A DNA stretch of 64,000 nucleotides from Microplitis mediator (lineage: Eukaryota > Arthropoda > Insecta > Hymenoptera > Braconidae): assembly GCF_029852145.1 (NCBI RefSeq), contig NC_079975.1, forward strand, positions 11,989,264 through 12,053,263. The letters run 5' to 3'. The notes below the pieces were generated by a model, which was not told where the DNA came from, did not search any database, and worked only from the letters and a program-made list of their open reading frames with translations. Positions 20,222 to 31,077 of the stretch are shown here, piece after piece. Both the position numbers and the translations under genes were made by a program. Position 1 is the first letter of the stretch. Every line of letters begins with the position of its first letter.

Positions 20222-21526
20222 ATGAGTATCGAAAAAATGGAAACCTCCCTTATGGAGACCCAGAACGAAATAACAGCATTAAAAGCACAAATCGAACAAT
20301 TAATAGCAGAAAAACAAGAAATGAAAAATAAATTTGAAGATAATTGTCAAGCAGCCATTGCACATCAAATAAAATCACATTTCGAAAAAAATCCACCCGT
20401 AGGTGCTTCACACCAAACGCCTCAAAACCTTAACTTCACAAAAAATTTGATCACCGGAAATAAAATAGATTATAAAGACTTTTTGAAAACTATTCCGGAC
20501 TTTGACGGTACAAAAGACGATTACCCGATAGAATCATTCACTAAAGCATGCAAAAACGCTAAAAAACTTTTTAAAGACGAAATTGACGAAGAATTTCTAG
20601 TTAAATTATTACAGACCAAATGTAAAGGCGAACCTTTAAAAAGGGTTAGCAATTTAGACCCGACAAACATTGAAGATTTCATTTCATTCTTAAATTTACA
20701 TTTTCGACATAGTAAAGAAGTTTCATTATGGATGAAAGAATTTGACAATTTCCGACAAAACCCAAACGAGCGCGTTATAGACTTTAATTACAGAGTAAGT
20801 CAACACTTACAAAGTACATTATCAGAAATCGAATATACCGACGGGGAAAATAAAATAGAAAAAGCTACGCTAGCTAGAGAAACCGCAATTCGATCGTTTA
20901 TGTCAGGTTTACACCCGAAATTTGCTATTTTCTTACAAGAGGATAGATATCCAGACCTCGAATCTGCGACAAAATCTGCCGAAAAAGTAGAAAGACAACT
21001 ACAACAAATGAAAAATGTTGACAACTTTTTTAAAGTATATGACTCCCATGCTACAAAAGAAAGTAAAGATTATTATCATATTCCTTCAGATAACAAACTT
21101 GACCCTCGAAATACTCGGGACAGTAGTAATAAAAATAATTATCGTCAGAATTCTTATAATTATACTCAAAATTACGCAGAAAAAGAAAATAAATATCAAA
21201 ATAAAAATCATTCAATAAAACAAATCATTAAATTCTGTAAATTTTGTAAAAGAAATAACCATAATATTGACGAATGTAGAGCCTTAATGTATAAAAATAA
21301 AACTGAACTAAGACCAGATCCAAATAAAAATATTTTAAAGTGTAGCTATTGCAATATGAATGGTCATTCAGTTAATAATTGCCGTAGAAAAATTTACAAC
21401 GAAGGAAAACGCGACGGGTTAAATTCAAATCAGAACACGAATACGGGAAACGACAAAACGTTTCCTCGTACAGGCGCGCCGATGGGAAACGTAGCAGCGC
21501 AGCGCCAGATATCACACCCAAACTAA
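20222..21526 (+). CDS. gag: Ty3/Gypsy Gag
   Basis: 434 residues from the first ATG after the leader. Residues 1-45 form a predicted coiled coil (ETQNEITALKAQIEQL). A capsid-like region follows (IPDFDGTKDDYPIESFTKAC, residues about 90-260). Two CX2CX4HX4C zinc knuckles lie at about 339-352 and 374-387 and should bind the genomic RNA. The pol frame overlaps the last 139 bases in the -1 frame. The sense strand is markedly A-rich. Gag should assemble cytoplasmic virus-like particles. Confidence 0.9.
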   Translation: MSIEKMETSLMETQNEITALKAQIEQLIAEKQEMKNKFEDNCQAAIAHQIKSHFEKNPPVGASHQTPQNLNFTKNLITGNKIDYKDFLKTIPDFDGTKDDYPIESFTKACKNAKKLFKDEIDEEFLVKLLQTKCKGEPLKRVSNLDPTNIEDFISFLNLHFRHSKEVSLWMKEFDNFRQNPNERVIDFNYRVSQHLQSTLSEIEYTDGENKIEKATLARETAIRSFMSGLHPKFAIFLQEDRYPDLESATKSAEKVERQLQQMKNVDNFFKVYDSHATKESKDYYHIPSDNKLDPRNTRDSSNKNNYRQNSYNYTQNYAEKENKYQNKNHSIKQIIKFCKFCKRNNHNIDECRALMYKNKTELRPDPNKNILKCSYCNMNGHSVNNCRRKIYNEGKRDGLNSNQNTNTGNDKTFPRTGAPMGNVAAQRQISHPN

Positions 21527-24500
21527 GATTACCATCAAAAACTTATTCCGTAGGTGCTATAGCAACTGACTATAAACCCACGTCGATTATGCTTAGATCT
21601 AAAGATATAATATCTAGCTATGGAAAAATTTTAATAGACACCGGCTGTAATTTAAATTTGATAAAATATGGAGAAGTAAAATATAAAAAATTAATTGATG
21701 AATCTTATTGTTATAAATTAAATGGTGTCTCTGAAGCTATCACTTTAGGTAGAATAAAAATAGAAATTTTCAATAAAAATACTTATTTCCACGTAATACC
21801 AGATGAATTTCCTTTAGATTATACGGGCATACTCGGCATGGAATTTTTACGAGAACATGGCGGAATAATAAATTTAGTAGATAATACGGTAACATTTCAA
21901 CGCTTAAATAATTTACAAATGTCATTAACAGAAGGAGAATATTTCGTTTTAAAAGCTCGTACAAAAACAGCAATGTTTGTTCGAGTAAATAGTAAACTAG
22001 AAGAGGGTTATACACCCCGTATTGAATTTGAAAACGGTATTTACGCAGGCGAAGCTTTAGTAAGTAATAATAACGGTATCGCTCATTTGTACGCGATTAA
22101 TACTCTCGATAAAGATGTTAAAGTAAAAGTACCCGTAATTCCTCTGTACCCTTTCGGGACAAGCGAAGACGAGGATACTAGCTTGACGCAAGATGACACA
22201 GACAAATACGATAAAAGTACCACGGCCGGGGAAAATCGTGTTGATAAGGTGTTAAAACTTTTGCGTTTAGAACATTTGAATGAGGAAGAGCGTAAAGCAA
22301 TAGTTTCTCTTGTAGAGAAATACGCTGACCTGTTCCACATTCCGGGAGAACCACTGCGCGCGACAGAGACAGCAACCCATACTATACCTACTACCGATGA
22401 CGTTCCTGTAAATACTCGACAATACAGACACCCTCCTGCACAGAAAGACGAAATAGAAAAACAGATAACGGAATTAATGTTAATGGATATAATTGAACCT
22501 TCGACCTCACCGTATAATTCTCCTTTATGGATAGTACCCAAAAAGGCTGACTCTAAAGGCAATAAAAGATGGCGTCTAGTAATTGATTATCGCAAATTAA
22601 ATGATAAAACTGTTAAAGATGCATATCCACTACCGTTGATAAATGATATTCTTGATCAATTAGGTGGTGCGATTTATTTTTCAGTATTTGATTTAAAATC
22701 CGGTTTTCATCAATTGAAAGTAGATTCTAAAGATAAACACAAAACAGCATTTACAACTCCTCATGGTCATTATCAATTTAATAGAATGCCATTTGGACTT
22801 AAAAATGCTCCAGCAACATTCCAAAGGTTAATGGATTTAGTCTTGCGCGGGTTACAAGGAGCTGATCTCTTTGTTTACTTAGACGATATCGTTATTTACG
22901 CACGTTCTCTAGAAGAACACAACACTAAATTCAATAAATTAGCCGAACGCTTGCGAAGTGCGAATTTAACTCTACAAGCCGATAAATGCGAATTCTTAAA
23001 AAAAGAAGTAATCTATTTGGGCCATCTTATATCTGCCGACGGTGTCAAGCCTGATCCGGATAAAATAAAAGCAATTAAATGTTTTAAAACACCCGGAAGT
23101 ACGACTCAAGTGAGAGAATTTCTCGGACTTGCTGGTTATTATCGGCGATTTATTAAGGATTTCGCAAAAATCTCTAAGTGCCTATCTGATCTTACAAGTA
23201 AAAACGCAAGATTTACATGGACGCCTGAACATCAGGTAGCTTTTGAAACCTTGCGGGATAAACTATGTACAGCTCCGATATTGCAATATCCAGATTTTTC
23301 AAAACCATTTATATTAACGACCGATGCATCTAACTACGCAGTTGGAGCAATCCTCTCACAGGGTAAAATTGGCGAAAACACAATTGTCGCAACAGCTTCT
23401 CGTGTGCTTAACAAACATGAAAAAAATTACTCAACCACAGAAAAAGAAATGGTTGCAGCTTTATTCGGTATGAAAACCTTTAGACCGTATCTCTATGGCA
23501 GAGAGTTCACTCTTGTCACCGATCACAGACCGCTAGTTTGGGTAAATAATATGAATGACCCAACATCGCGTGTAATGAGATGGAGAGAACGGCTTAAAGA
23601 ATTCGAGTACACTGTGTTATATAAGGCGGGAAAAATAAATACAAACGCGGACGCTTTATCGCGCAATCCGATAATCGAAAACCGTGAAACGTATCCTATT
23701 AAAATTAAATGGCGACCCGGTAAACCAGGAATCGCTAGATTAAGGACTTCAGATCCTTCAGATGATGGTAAAGTTATAAAAAAGAAATCTAAATATCATA
23801 AAAATTCAGAGTCAAGTAGCTCAAATGAAAAATTAAAATCGAAAAATATTAATAAAAATAAATTAAGTTCAGAGGAAAATACTATAAATGATAAAATAAT
23901 TTGCGATAAAAATAAAATTGCAACTAACTCAGTCGACAGAGTTAGAAAAATTAATTCGAAAATTCAAATTCTTGAGAAAAATACTCAAGCGGTCGATCTA
24001 CAAGATTCGGTCGAAAAACGAAAAATTCTTGAGCAAAATACTCAAGCGGTCGATCTACAAGATTCGGTCGAAAAACGAAAAATTCTTGAGTCAAAAACTC
24101 AAGCGGTTGGGCCTAGAAACCCAGTCGTCAAACCCACTAGCGACGGCAATAGGATTAGCTACCCTAGCGACCGGCGGTTAGGTAAAAATAATAAAAACGG
24201 ATATATCGGTAAAAATAAAAATTTAAAAAAGAAAAGATCTGAGCTCAGACGATATAATCCATATGAAAAATTTTCGAGTACTGAATCACTAAGCGAAGTT
24301 GATTACAGTAAAAATAAAAATAATAAAATAAATACAAATAATCCTCAAGAACTAAAATCCAATTTAATGAATAAAAATAATCAAAATAAAAGCAAGTTAG
24401 ACTCTAATGAAAATTCAAATTCTATAAATAAATCTAACGAAAAAACGAAAATAAATAAAGATTCTAAATCAAATTCAAATGTTTTATCAAATCCAGAATC

Positions 24501-27500
24501 AAATAAACCGATAAATCTCCCTGATTACTCTGACGTATCATCGTCATCAGGAGACATTTATGATGCGGTAGCTCTGAGAAAAAAACTCATGAAATATAAC
24601 CCTTCGTGTTTAAGTGACGATTCTTACTTGACAGATTTCGGGTTGTCTTATATAAATTCTCCAAAACGTAAAAATTCACGTAATTTAACACCATCACCTC
24701 AATCTCTAAATCCACAGACACCTAGAAGTTACAAAAACACAAATACTCCATTATCATTATCACCAAACGTACGAACACAAAATACATCCACACATTCAGA
24801 CCTAAATATACAAACAGATAAGAGAAATACAAAAATTGATAAAAATAAACCTATTCCTTCTCAAATTAAAAGAACGACCAAGATGGCAGAATTTACACCT
24901 TCTCCAGCAATACGTACACGTAGAAAAGTAAATAAACAAAGCAAAAAAATTGACAAAATAATAACTCCAGAAACTTCAGACGACGAATCAAACACTGACG
25001 AAACAGAAATGACTGACTCAAAAATATATTCCGAACATTCAAATGACATTAGTACTGAATCACCAATTGAGACAATCCCTATCACTCCTAGAACTCCTAT
25101 TAAACCCAAATCCGTAAATAATAAAGACATGGGAGGTGCAATCCCATGGTCTTCTGACGAAGGAGGCGACCACGCAAGAATTATGGACGTCTCTGCGTTA
25201 ATTCATAACGAACCAGAAAATAAAATAAATATGTCGACTAATGACATAATAGAAAAATCTTTCACAACAGAACCCATGATAATAGAATCACCCGACGAAA
25301 CAACAACTACCGAAAGCAACACATTAACACACAAAAAAATAGTCAATAAAAATACAGTAAAGACACAAACAAATACTACTAAAACAAACCCAAATTTAAA
25401 TAATACAGACAAAAACAGACCTCATGGCACTGATACGGAACAAACACATACTAATAAAATTACACCAGAACTACGTAGATCAACTAGGAAACGTAAAATC
25501 AAAACATGTTCATGTTGTACAGATTATGACGAACACACACATTCACAGAAACAGATTCCAAATAAAATACAACATCTTGCGAATAACTTTAAAAATAAAT
25601 CGAGAAAGTCAATTAGTAAAAATTCACAACCAAAATTGCCAGACATAATGGTTACTTTAAAAGCAATTAAACGTCAACAAAATTTAAATAGTAAACGGGA
25701 TAATAATAGATTGTCAACAATAAACGAAAATCTAAGCCCAATAAATTCACAACAAACTATCTCACGTAAAGAATCACCAAATCCTACACTAAATTCACCT
25801 ATTGATCATAATTCAAAATCGCCCGAACGAATAAATTCATTCAACGACCTAAATTCCGATCAACAGATAAATTCAGTTGACGACCAAAATTTTGAACAAA
25901 TAGAACAAACACATTCATTTAACGACCAAAATTTTGACGAACTCGAACAAATAAATTCATCTGATGATGAAGTAGACACACGACAAAATTTGACAAAATT
26001 AAATTCAGACGGAAGCCAAAACAATTCAAACAACGATGCGATCAGAATAGCAAACGACAATTTATCTAACGAAGAAATAGATTCTGATGATGATTCATCC
26101 GTAGTTTCAGTAATGTCGAACGACTTTAGTAACGATAATATAATAGAGACTAGAGACAATCTAGAAATGCAAAAAAATAGTTATTTATGTTTCTTTAATA
26201 CAGACGGTCCTGTTACAAGCGAAATAGGAAAACAATTATTATTATCAGGATATTTAAATTTGAGTCCATTTGCTGATTATAAAGTAGGTCAAGTAATCAA
26301 AATGGGAACATCAAAAAAAAAGGTACTTGGGTTAGTTATTCAAAATAATAGCACAGATGTGGCTACCGAAAAAGATTATTGTACAGCTTTTAAAAATTTA
26401 AAATTATATATGGAAAAATCAAAATTAAAATCAATTAGTGTTTCTCAAGGACGAAGTAATTTATCCAAAACTGTATGGTCAAAAATTAAAAGTATTATAG
26501 CTAAAACATTTAAAGGGACAGATATTAAAATAATCATTTGTAGAGATCAAATAATAATACCTCCAGTAGAAGAGAGACAAAAGATAATGGCAGAAAATCA
26601 TGAGACCCCAATGGCAGGTCATAAAGGTGTCACTAAAACTTACAATAGAATTAGACAAAGATATTTTTGGGATAATATTAAAAAAAATGTTGAAGATTTT
26701 GTTAGAAAATGTATCAGTTGTCAGAAAAAGAAATTAGTAAGAATTAAAACAAAACAACCAATGGTAATTACTGATACATCCGCAGAAATTTGGGATAAAG
26801 TAGCATTAGATATTGTGGTACCGAATAAAACATCAGCTAATGGTTACTCATACATTTTAACGATGCAAGATGACCTTTCAAAATATTGTTTCGCAATACC
26901 TTTAGTAACGATGACAGCAAAAGATATCGCAATAGCACTAGTTGAAAATTTCATATTAAAACATGGTTGTCCAAAAGTAATTTTGACAGACCAAGGTCAA
27001 GCTTTTATAGGTAAAGTAATGGGTTGGGTAGCTAAAACTTTTAAAATGAAACAAATAAAAACAACAGCTTTTCATCCTCAATCGAATGGTTCTCTGGAAA
27101 GAAGCCACCAAGTTCTAACCGACTATATTAAACATTTTACAAGTCATGATGATTGGGATAAATGGTTGCCTCATGCAACTTTTGCCTATAATACAAGTGT
27201 ACATGAAGGTACGAAATTTACACCGTATAGATTAGTTTTTGGTAAAGAAGCGCGATTACCATCAGAATTTTCATATTTAGATGATATCCCTACATACGCA
27301 GATTACGTTAAAGAACTTGCAATTCGATTGTTAGAATCAAGAAAAGAAGCAAGAGAAAATTTAGAAATTTCAAAATTAAAATCCAAAGTACGATACGATA
27401 AGAAAATAAATCCCGTAAAGTTTAAAATAGGTCAAAATATTTATTTAATTAAAAATCAGAAAGACGGTAAATTCGATGACAATTATTTAGGTCCTTACAA

Positions 27501-27600
27501 AGTGACAGACATACTGCCAGACAAAAACGACATAGAAATAGAATATAAGCCAGGAAAAAGAAAAATTATTCATTGCGATAGAGCAAAAATAGCGCACTAA
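21388..27600 (+). CDS. pol: Ty3/Gypsy Pol with a very long disordered insert
   Basis: The frame is open from 21388, in -1 relation to gag; the first ATG is at 21589 and gives 2003 residues, so a -1 frameshift is the likely entry. Numbered from that ATG: protease LIDTG at 15-19 and ILGMEF; reverse transcriptase with YLDD at 430-433; RNase H from about 560 (TTDAS near 581) to NADALSR near 690. Then comes an Asn/Ser/Lys/Asp-rich, low-complexity stretch (about 697-1520) with short internal repeats. Next is a globular region (about 1527-1650, YLCFFNTDG to KIIIC) resembling the pre-integrase domain of 412/Mdg1 elements. The integrase follows: an HHCC finger from about 1671, a core with ALDIV, LTDQGQAF and GSLERSH, and a GPY module (YLGPYKV). 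Reverse transcription and integration functions look intact. The insert is far longer than the linker usual for this group. Confidence 0.92.
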   Translation, partial: KNLQRRKTRRVKFKSEHEYGKRQNVSSYRRADGKRSSAAPDITPKLRLPSKTYSVGAIATDYKPTSIMLRSKDIISSYGKILIDTGCNLNLIKYGEVKYKKLIDESYCYKLNGVSEAITLGRIKIEIFNKNTYFHVIPDEFPLDYTGILGMEFLREHGGIINLVDNTVTFQRLNNLQMSLTEGEYFVLKARTKTAMFVRVNSKLEEGYTPRIEFENGIYAGEALVSNNNGIAHLYAINTLDKDVKVKVPVIPLYPFGTSEDEDTSLTQDDTDKYDKSTTAGENRVDKVLKLLRLEHLNEEERKAIVSLVEKYADLFHIPGEPLRATETATHTIPTTDDVPVNTRQYRHPPAQKDEIEKQITELMLMDIIEPSTSPYNSPLWIVPKKADSKGNKRWRLVIDYRKLNDKTVKDAYPLPLINDILDQLGGAIYFSVFDLKSGFHQLKVDSKDKHKTAFTTPHGHYQFNRMPFGLKNAPATFQRLMDLVLRGLQGADLFVYLDDIVIYARSLEEHNTKFNKLAERLRSANLTLQADKCEFLKKEVIYLGHLISADGVKPDPDKIKAIKCFKTPGSTTQVREFLGLAGYYRRFIKDFAKISKCLSDLTSKNARFTWTPEHQVAFETLRDKLCTAPILQYPDFSKPFILTTDASNYAVGAILSQGKIGENTIVATASRVLNKHEKNYSTTEKEMVAALFGMKTFRPYLYGREFTLVTDHRPLVWVNNMNDPTSRVMRWRERLKEFEYTVLYKAGKINTNADALSRNPIIENRETYPIKIKWRPGKPGIARLRTSDPSDDGKVIKKKSKYHKNSESSSSNEKLKSKNINKNKLSSEENTINDKIICDKNKIATNSVDRVRKINSKIQILEKNTQAVDLQDSVEKRKILEQNTQAVDLQDSVEKRKILESKTQAVGPRNPVVKPTSDGNRISYPSDRRLGKNNKNGYIGKNKNLKKKRSELRRYNPYEKFSSTESLSEVDYSKNKNNKINTNNPQELKSNLMNKNNQNKSKLDSNENSNSINKSNEKTKINKDSKSNSNVLSNPESNKPINLPDYSDVSSSSGDIYDAVALRKKLMKYNPSCLSDDSYLTDFGLSYINSPKRKNSRNLTPSPQSLNPQTPRSYKNTNTPLSLSPNVRTQNTSTHSDLNIQTDKRNTKIDKNKPIPSQIKRTTKMAEFTPSPAIRTRRKVNKQSKKIDKIITPETSDDESNTDETEMTDSKIYSEHSNDISTESPIETIPITPRTPIKPKSVNNKDMGGAIPWSSDEGGDHARIMDVSALIHNEPENKINMSTNDIIEKSFTTEPMIIESPDETTTTESNTLTHKKIVNKNTVKTQTNTTKTNPNLNNTDKNRPHGTDTEQTHTNKITPELRRSTRKRKIKTCSCCTDYDEHTHSQKQIPNKIQHLANNFKNKSRKSISKNSQPKLPDIMVTLKAIKRQQNLNSKRDNNRLSTINENLSPINSQQTISRKESPNPTLNSPIDHNSKSPERINSFNDLNSDQQINSVDDQNFEQIEQTHSFNDQNFDELEQINSSDDEVDTRQNLTKLNSDGSQNNSNNDAIRIANDNLSNEEIDSDDDSSVVSVMSNDFSNDNIIETRDNLEMQKNSYLCFFNTDGPVTSEIGKQLLLSGYLNLSPFADYKVGQVIKMGTSKKKVLGLVIQNNSTDVATEKDYCTAFKNLKLYMEKSKLKSISVSQGRSNLSKTVWSKIKSIIAKTFKGTDIKIIICRDQIIIPPVEERQKIMAENHETPMAGHKGVTKTYNRIRQRYFWDNIKKNVEDFVRKCISCQKKKLVRIKTKQPMVITDTSAEIWDKVALDIVVPNKTSANGYSYILTMQDDLSKYCFAIPLVTMTAKDIAIALVENFILKHGCPKVILTDQGQAFIGKVMGWVAKTFKMKQIKTTAFHPQSNGSLERSHQVLTDYIKHFTSHDDWDKWLPHATFAYNTSVHEGTKFTPYRLVFGKEARLPSEFSYLDDIPTYADYVKELAIRLLESRKEARENLEISKLKSKVRYDKKINPVKFKIGQNIYLIKNQKDGKFDDNYLGPYKVTDILPDKNDIEIEYKPGKRKIIHCDRAKIAH
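23960..24120 (+). repeat. 57-bp tandem repeat inside Gypsy pol
   Basis: Three copies of a 57-bp unit start at phased positions: the CTTGAG marker lies at 23971, 24028 and 24085. Each encodes a 19-residue repeat containing TQAVDLQDSVEKRKILE, with the last copy diverged. The period is a multiple of three, so the frame is kept. Confidence 0.9.
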
Positions 27601-28773
27601 AATATAACTTTTCCTTTCACCTCTCTGTCCTACGACTAACCTTTATTCTAAATTTACAAGAATATAAGCAAGCAAACCCCATGAAAATTCACAAAAATCA
27701 GCCGAGACAACTTTTCTTCTAAATTGTTGAAATTAATGAAATGAATAAAAAAATTTTAATAATAATAAAAATATACACAAATAAATGAGAAAAACTGCTA
27801 TTAATTGAAATCGACTAATAATGCTGAGAAACTTTGAAAAATAATTTCTTTGATTATACAATTAACACGAAAAATTATATATAAAAAAAAAAAAAAGACG
27901 GAAGAATTATTTTTTTTTTAACAATATAAAGACTCCAATAGAAATATAACATATAGACTTAAGAAAAATGTAACATAAGTTTTTTTTTTCTTTTAGCATA
28001 TACTAACTTATTATATATATTAGCATATATAGACCTTAAAACAATAGCATACACAATAATCAATTTTTTTTATACAATTGAAAATCAGTAGAAATTAGAA
28101 AAATATGGAAATTTTGTTTTTGATATAACATCTAGACTAGAACTGTACAGTAAGAAAAGATACAATTCTTTTTTTTTCTTTTTTTTCATAGCATTTAAAT
28201 CACATGTTAAACAAAGGATTAATGAAGTAAAAACACAAAAAAATAACAAAAAGTATATTATAAATACGTATCGAATAGAAAAAGAAGTATATAAAAAATT
28301 TATATACAGATTGATTTATATGTATATATACATAGAACGAAATAATTTTTTTTTCGGAAATCCGAAACTCAGATACCACTGAATTTTAGCTATAACAAAG
28401 ACTCGATCATTTTATTTGTATCTTATAATTCATAAATTGCAAACGATAGAAATATGAGAAGTAATTAAAACAACTTTAACAATTCAAACGTTACGAAACT
28501 TGTCATTAAAATGACACATAATTATGGTGAATTTCCCACCAGAGTATAAAGTACTAATTTATTAGCTAAAATTAACACAGTAATTGTTAATATCTTAATA
28601 GATGTACAATGTTTTTCATTTAGAATAAGCATTTGATCAATGGGCTACAGGTCGGTACACAGATTCCATAATTTTAAAATGAAAATTATTGTATAGAACA
28701 AAAAAAAATTTACTTTTTTTGATGAGAGGTCAGGCCCAAAACAAGCGGGGCGCTTGTCCACCGGGTGGGGAGG
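27601..28773 (+). other. Gypsy 3' non-coding region with polypurine tract
   Basis: The 1.17 kb between the pol stop and the 3' LTR has no frame that could be an envelope. It contains several T-runs. GGGTGGGGAGG at 28763-28773, directly before the LTR, is the polypurine tract. Confidence 0.75.
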
Positions 28774-29593
28774 TGTTACGTCCCAGCCTGCTCATCAGAT
28801 GGCTCTGCCAATTTTTAAATCTTAAATAATAATAGACCGACCTGAGACCCGCCAAATCGATATATTTAAATAATAGAATAATAATATATTTTCTTTATAA
28901 TAAATATTAATAAGTATGCACTTAAAAATGATCAAGTAGATAAGATATTTTTAATGCATTATAATACTTATTCATCATCGACAATTTCTCTAAAAGAATG
29001 TTAATGAATAAAAATAGATAAGAATAATTGTACGACAAATAATGACTGTTAAAAGAATATAAAAAGTGAAATTAGTTTTTCCACGAAAAAGTGAAAACAT
29101 TGAAAAACATCGTCCGACTGCTGACGCAACAGCATCCGCGTCGAACGATGATAACGAACTCCCTCTTTTTGGGAATAAGGCCCTAAAACCTTATCCCACT
29201 TTTCTCTAGGGTGTTGGCTCATGTAAAGATATAAAAAGCCGATGCCCAATGCATCAAGCAGCTCAGCTCACACTCGTACACTCTCACATCAACCAGAAAT
29301 TATAATAGTGCGGCTTATAACACGCAAGTAAACTCTCGGTTTAAATCGATTATATTATTCTTTTGACACGAAGTTATTTGTCACATAATAATTGTAAACT
29401 CAAGTGTATATTTATCCAAATTCTTCGACTATTCTATTTTATATGAATAAATCAAACATATTTATTCTTTAAATCACGACCAAGTTATTTCGAGCTTTCG
29501 AGAACTACCCCGTATCCGAAGATCTACAGTCATGTCCAATTCAAATAATTCGCGCCGGCAACTCACAAGCCGACACGACTCCAGGACGTAACA
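28774..29593 (+). repeat. Gypsy 3' LTR
   Basis: 820 bp, TGTTACG to CGTAACA, uninterrupted, followed by the AGAG target duplication. It is the reference for reconstructing the position of the BEL insertion in the 5' LTR. Confidence 0.95.
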
Positions 29594-29597
29594 AGAG

Positions 29598-29830
29598 AAT
29601 AGATGGCACATTCTCTTAAACCAATAAAAAACTTTCTTGGTCCAAAAAATTTTTTTCTTCGTTCGAGGACATAATTTTTTCAATTCGAAAAATTTTTTTC
29701 TTGGTAGACGATTTTTGAGTCACATTTTTGAGTCAAGAAGAAATGTCTTGAGCTGAAACAAAAAAGTCTTTGAATCATGAAAAATAATTTTTTATATTAA
29801 GAACAAACTTTCTTGGGCCAAGAAAGGCTT
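29598..29830. repeat. Word-array element, CTTGnnnCAAG family
   Basis: TTTCTTGGTCCAAAAAA, GTCTTGAGCTGAAAC and TTTCTTGGGCCAAGAAA recur here. The pattern matches 33696-33985. Confidence 0.6.
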
Positions 29831-30068
29831 CGCCTCGGCATCTATATTCCGTGCGTCAAAGCATCCAACTTTTTGGCCGTGGGTTGTATACTATTTTTCT
29901 TGATCTCCAACCGAAAGTTCGGAAATACGGACAAAGGTGGGGGGAGGGGGTGACCCGCCCGACTTTTGCAAAGCCGAGGTTTTGCTGGTCGGGGCGGGCT
30001 AAAAAAAAAAGAATCTGAAAAATAGTTGACTCTGCAGGCCATCCTGGAGCTCAGACCGTGCCCCCCAA
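29831..30068. other. GC-rich patch, unassigned
   Basis: This stretch contains GGTGGGGGGAGGGGGTGAC, CCCGCCCGAC and GGTCGGGGCGGGC, unlike its surroundings. TCTTGATCTCCAACCGAAAG at about 29897 has an inverted partner near 30812-30831 (CTTTCGGGTCGGAGATCAAG). The patch may therefore be one end of an element spanning 29831-30830 and inserted in the neighbouring word array. Confidence 0.35.
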
Positions 30069-30495
30069 TTTTTAAAAATTTCCAATTGTCATAACCGTAT
30101 CAAAATTATATTAATTAATTAAAAAAAAATTAAAACCTTAAGTAAAAAAGGGAAAACGTAGTCGTAATTTCGCTAAGATATAGATTTAAAAAAATATTAC
30201 TTGCAGTTGATATCAATTGGAAGCTGAACGAAATTTGTAAAATAAATTTCAGTAAAATCTTCGTGTCAATTTTATAATTCCAATTTTCAAATTTTATAGG
30301 CTAAAATTTATTCAACAAATTTCGTTCAACACCTCATTGATATCAATTGCAATTCATTTTTTTTGAAATTATATACCTCGGGGAAATTACAACTACGTTC
30401 TTCTCTTTTCAATTGAAGTTTCAATTTTTTTTTAAATAATTAATAAAATTTTCATACGGTTATAATAGTTAAAAGTCATTGAAATTTTTTAAAAA
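30069..30495. repeat. Foldback repeat with about 200-bp arms
   Basis: The left arm (TTTTAAAAATTTCCAATTGTC, CATAACCGTAT, GAAATTTGTAAAATAAATTT) returns inverted on the right (ATACGGTTATAAT, ATTGAAATTTTTTAAAA). A single arm is also found at 9050-9125. Non-coding. Confidence 0.65.
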
Positions 30496-30869
30496 GCGGA
30501 GGGTACTGCCTGAGAATACGCTTAATATCACTCAGGAGTATTAACTCTTAAAAATTACAATAATTATCACGATTTAAAATGATCAGTGTTGGTTATGTTG
30601 TCGGTTATGTTGAGCTGTCAGTACGCCGGCACTGTATACTATACACTTTATAGTGTATAAATCATAGTGTGAGTATACTGACACAAGCGCGCTTGTGAAT
30701 ATAGTTACACGACTGAGCCAGAAAAAAAACGTAGTCCACCAGAGCGCGCTGTAATTCATGTAAGCCACAAAAGTTGTTCTTTCTGGAGCAAGAAGCAGCC
30801 AGGAGGTCCATACTTTCGGGTCGGAGATCAAGAAAAATAACTTTTTAAATCAAGAACAAACTTTCGTAC
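30496..30869. other. Unassigned stretch with a small palindrome
   Basis: The only structure seen is a tight dyad around 30638-30660 (ATACTATACACTTTATAGTGTAT). No coding signal. Confidence 0.3.
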
Positions 30870-31070
30870 ACAGAAAAAAAGGAAATTTTGAACCAAGAAA
30901 TAAAATATCTTCGAAATTTAGTTTCTTGAACCAAGTGAAATTTCTTACTTTATTGAAGTAAAAAATTCTGTGGATCAAGAAATTATTTTCTTCGCTGAAG
31001 ACATAATTTTTTTAATCTGAAACATAAATTCTTCAAACCAAAAAAAAACTTTCTCGGTCCAAAAAATATT
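30870..31070. repeat. Word-array element, CTTGnnnCAAG family
   Basis: It begins GTACACAGAAAAAAAGG and runs through TTTTGAACCAAGAAA, TTTCTTGAACCAAG and GATCAAGAAATTATTTTC. It is closely similar to 10075-10262. Confidence 0.65.
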
Positions 31071-31077
31071 TAACTTC

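Larger units (their letters stand above)
10909..29593 (+). mobile_element. Ty3/Gypsy LTR retrotransposon, near intact, split by a BEL/Pao insertion
   Basis: The boundaries are TGTTACG at 10909 and CGTAACA ending at 29593, with AGAG duplicated outside. Each LTR is 820 bp once the BEL insert is set aside (10909-11150 plus 18903-19480 against 28774-29593). I see three single-base differences between the two LTRs, so the insertion is young. gag (20222-21526) and pol (about 21388-27600) are both open, and there is no env frame between pol and the 3' LTR. RT, integrase and a pre-integrase domain suggest the 412/Mdg1 side of the Gypsy group (inference from family knowledge). Without the nested element it is about 10.9 kb. 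Confidence 0.92.

Noticed and set aside
27601..28773. Search for an env gene in the Gypsy element
   Set aside because: No frame of useful length, signal peptide or membrane segment; the element is a plain retrotransposon.
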